From Treponema sp. (lineage in GTDB: Bacteria > Spirochaetota > Spirochaetia > Treponematales > Breznakiellaceae), in assembly GCA_031257595.1 (NCBI GenBank), contig JAIROH010000113.1:1-12400 (forward strand): 12,400 bases of DNA. The letters are read 5' to 3'. The translations under genes were made by a program, and so were the position numbers. The notes below the pieces were generated by a model that searched no databases, was not told the origin of the DNA, and saw only the letters and a program-made list of their open reading frames with translations. This document shows, in pieces, positions 12,292 through 12,400 of the stretch (its first letter is position 1; each line of letters opens with the position of its first letter).

Positions 12292-12400
12292 TGCGCTTGT
12301 GGTAACGCAAAGGCATCCGGCGCTTCCCTGTTCAGGGCACGGGCACATGTGCCTCGATAATCAGCGACGCGGACGAAAGCGGTTATTTTGGCCTTTGATT

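Larger units (their letters stand above)
11921..12354. repeat. Element bounded by 20-bp imperfect inverted repeats
   Basis: Bases 11921-11940 are complementary to 12335-12354 at 18 of 20 positions, the core being GCCCGTGCCC with GGGCACGGGC. Nested inside, GCCGGACGCCTTT (11948-11960) is perfectly complementary to 12101-12113. The 434-bp stretch also holds GACGC-TTTG-GCGTC (12027-12040), a palindrome at 12126-12139 and the 62-bp repeat copy 2. No transposase is present. It may be a non-autonomous mobile element or a structured intergenic repeat; target-site duplications were not found. Confidence 0.45.
11705..12400. other. Gene-free, inverted-repeat-rich intergenic region
   Basis: No ORF here has a recognisable product, and the open frames (11946-12230 plus, 12001-12348 minus) read as compositionally odd and repeat-derived. 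The region contains AGTATTCTG/CAGAATACT (11703-11711 with 11760-11768), a direct repeat ATAGTGTCAAAA (11736 and 11884), two bulged hairpins, 13-bp and 20-bp long-range inverted repeats, a 14-bp palindrome (12126-12139) and the second copy of the 62-bp repeat. Base composition changes from AT-rich (to about 11900) to GC-rich afterwards, which suggests a composite origin. Confidence 0.7.

Noticed and set aside
11946..12348. Open frames in the intergenic region (94 aa plus, 115 aa minus)
   Set aside because: They run through inverted repeats and the 62-bp repeat, and the encoded residues show no domain.

Overview
The window looks like a chromosome segment of a moderately GC-rich spirochaete, most likely a termite-gut Treponema-type organism. 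This is inferred from content, not from a marker gene. The indications are several short-signal lipoproteins with relaxed lipoboxes, a cyclophilin-FKBP dual-domain foldase, a PilZ protein, mixed use of strong and absent Shine-Dalgarno sites, and hairpin-rich intergenic repeats. There is no rRNA, tRNA, transposase or CRISPR array.

Layout. (1) Bases 1-173 hold a 62-bp repeat with a perfect 14-bp hairpin, followed by a second 14-bp hairpin. (2) Bases 174-2247 (+) encode a NT5C-type HAD 5'-nucleotidase and then a butyrate-kinase-family enzyme carrying an N-terminal ACT domain like that of the acetolactate synthase small subunit. This fusion is the most unusual gene here. (3) Bases 2265-5300 (-) form a tightly coupled four-gene cluster, in transcription order: dual cyclophilin/FKBP lipoprotein, pseudo-receiver-PilZ protein, basic-tailed hypothetical protein, NlpC/P60 lipoprotein. 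Two of the junctions overlap by 1-4 bases. It looks like an envelope maintenance unit. (4) Bases 5316-11704 (+) form a probable six-gene operon. It starts from a near-consensus sigma70 promoter placed so that the mRNA would be leaderless. The genes are a proline-rich hypothetical protein, a DUF4349 lipoprotein, an ATC-hydrolase-like protein, a PHP-domain hydrolase, D-Ala-D-Ala ligase and type II pantothenate kinase. (5) Bases 11705-12400 have no convincing gene. They hold nested inverted repeats, bulged hairpins and a second, almost identical copy of the 62-bp repeat seen at base 1.

Biological reading. The ACT-kinase fusion suggests amino-acid (probably branched-chain) control of acyl-phosphate/ATP metabolism. 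The minus-strand cluster combines periplasmic protein folding, c-di-GMP sensing and murein hydrolysis. The long plus-strand operon joins envelope proteins with peptidoglycan precursor (Ddl) and coenzyme A (CoaW) synthesis. All functional links between neighbours are inference from gene order.
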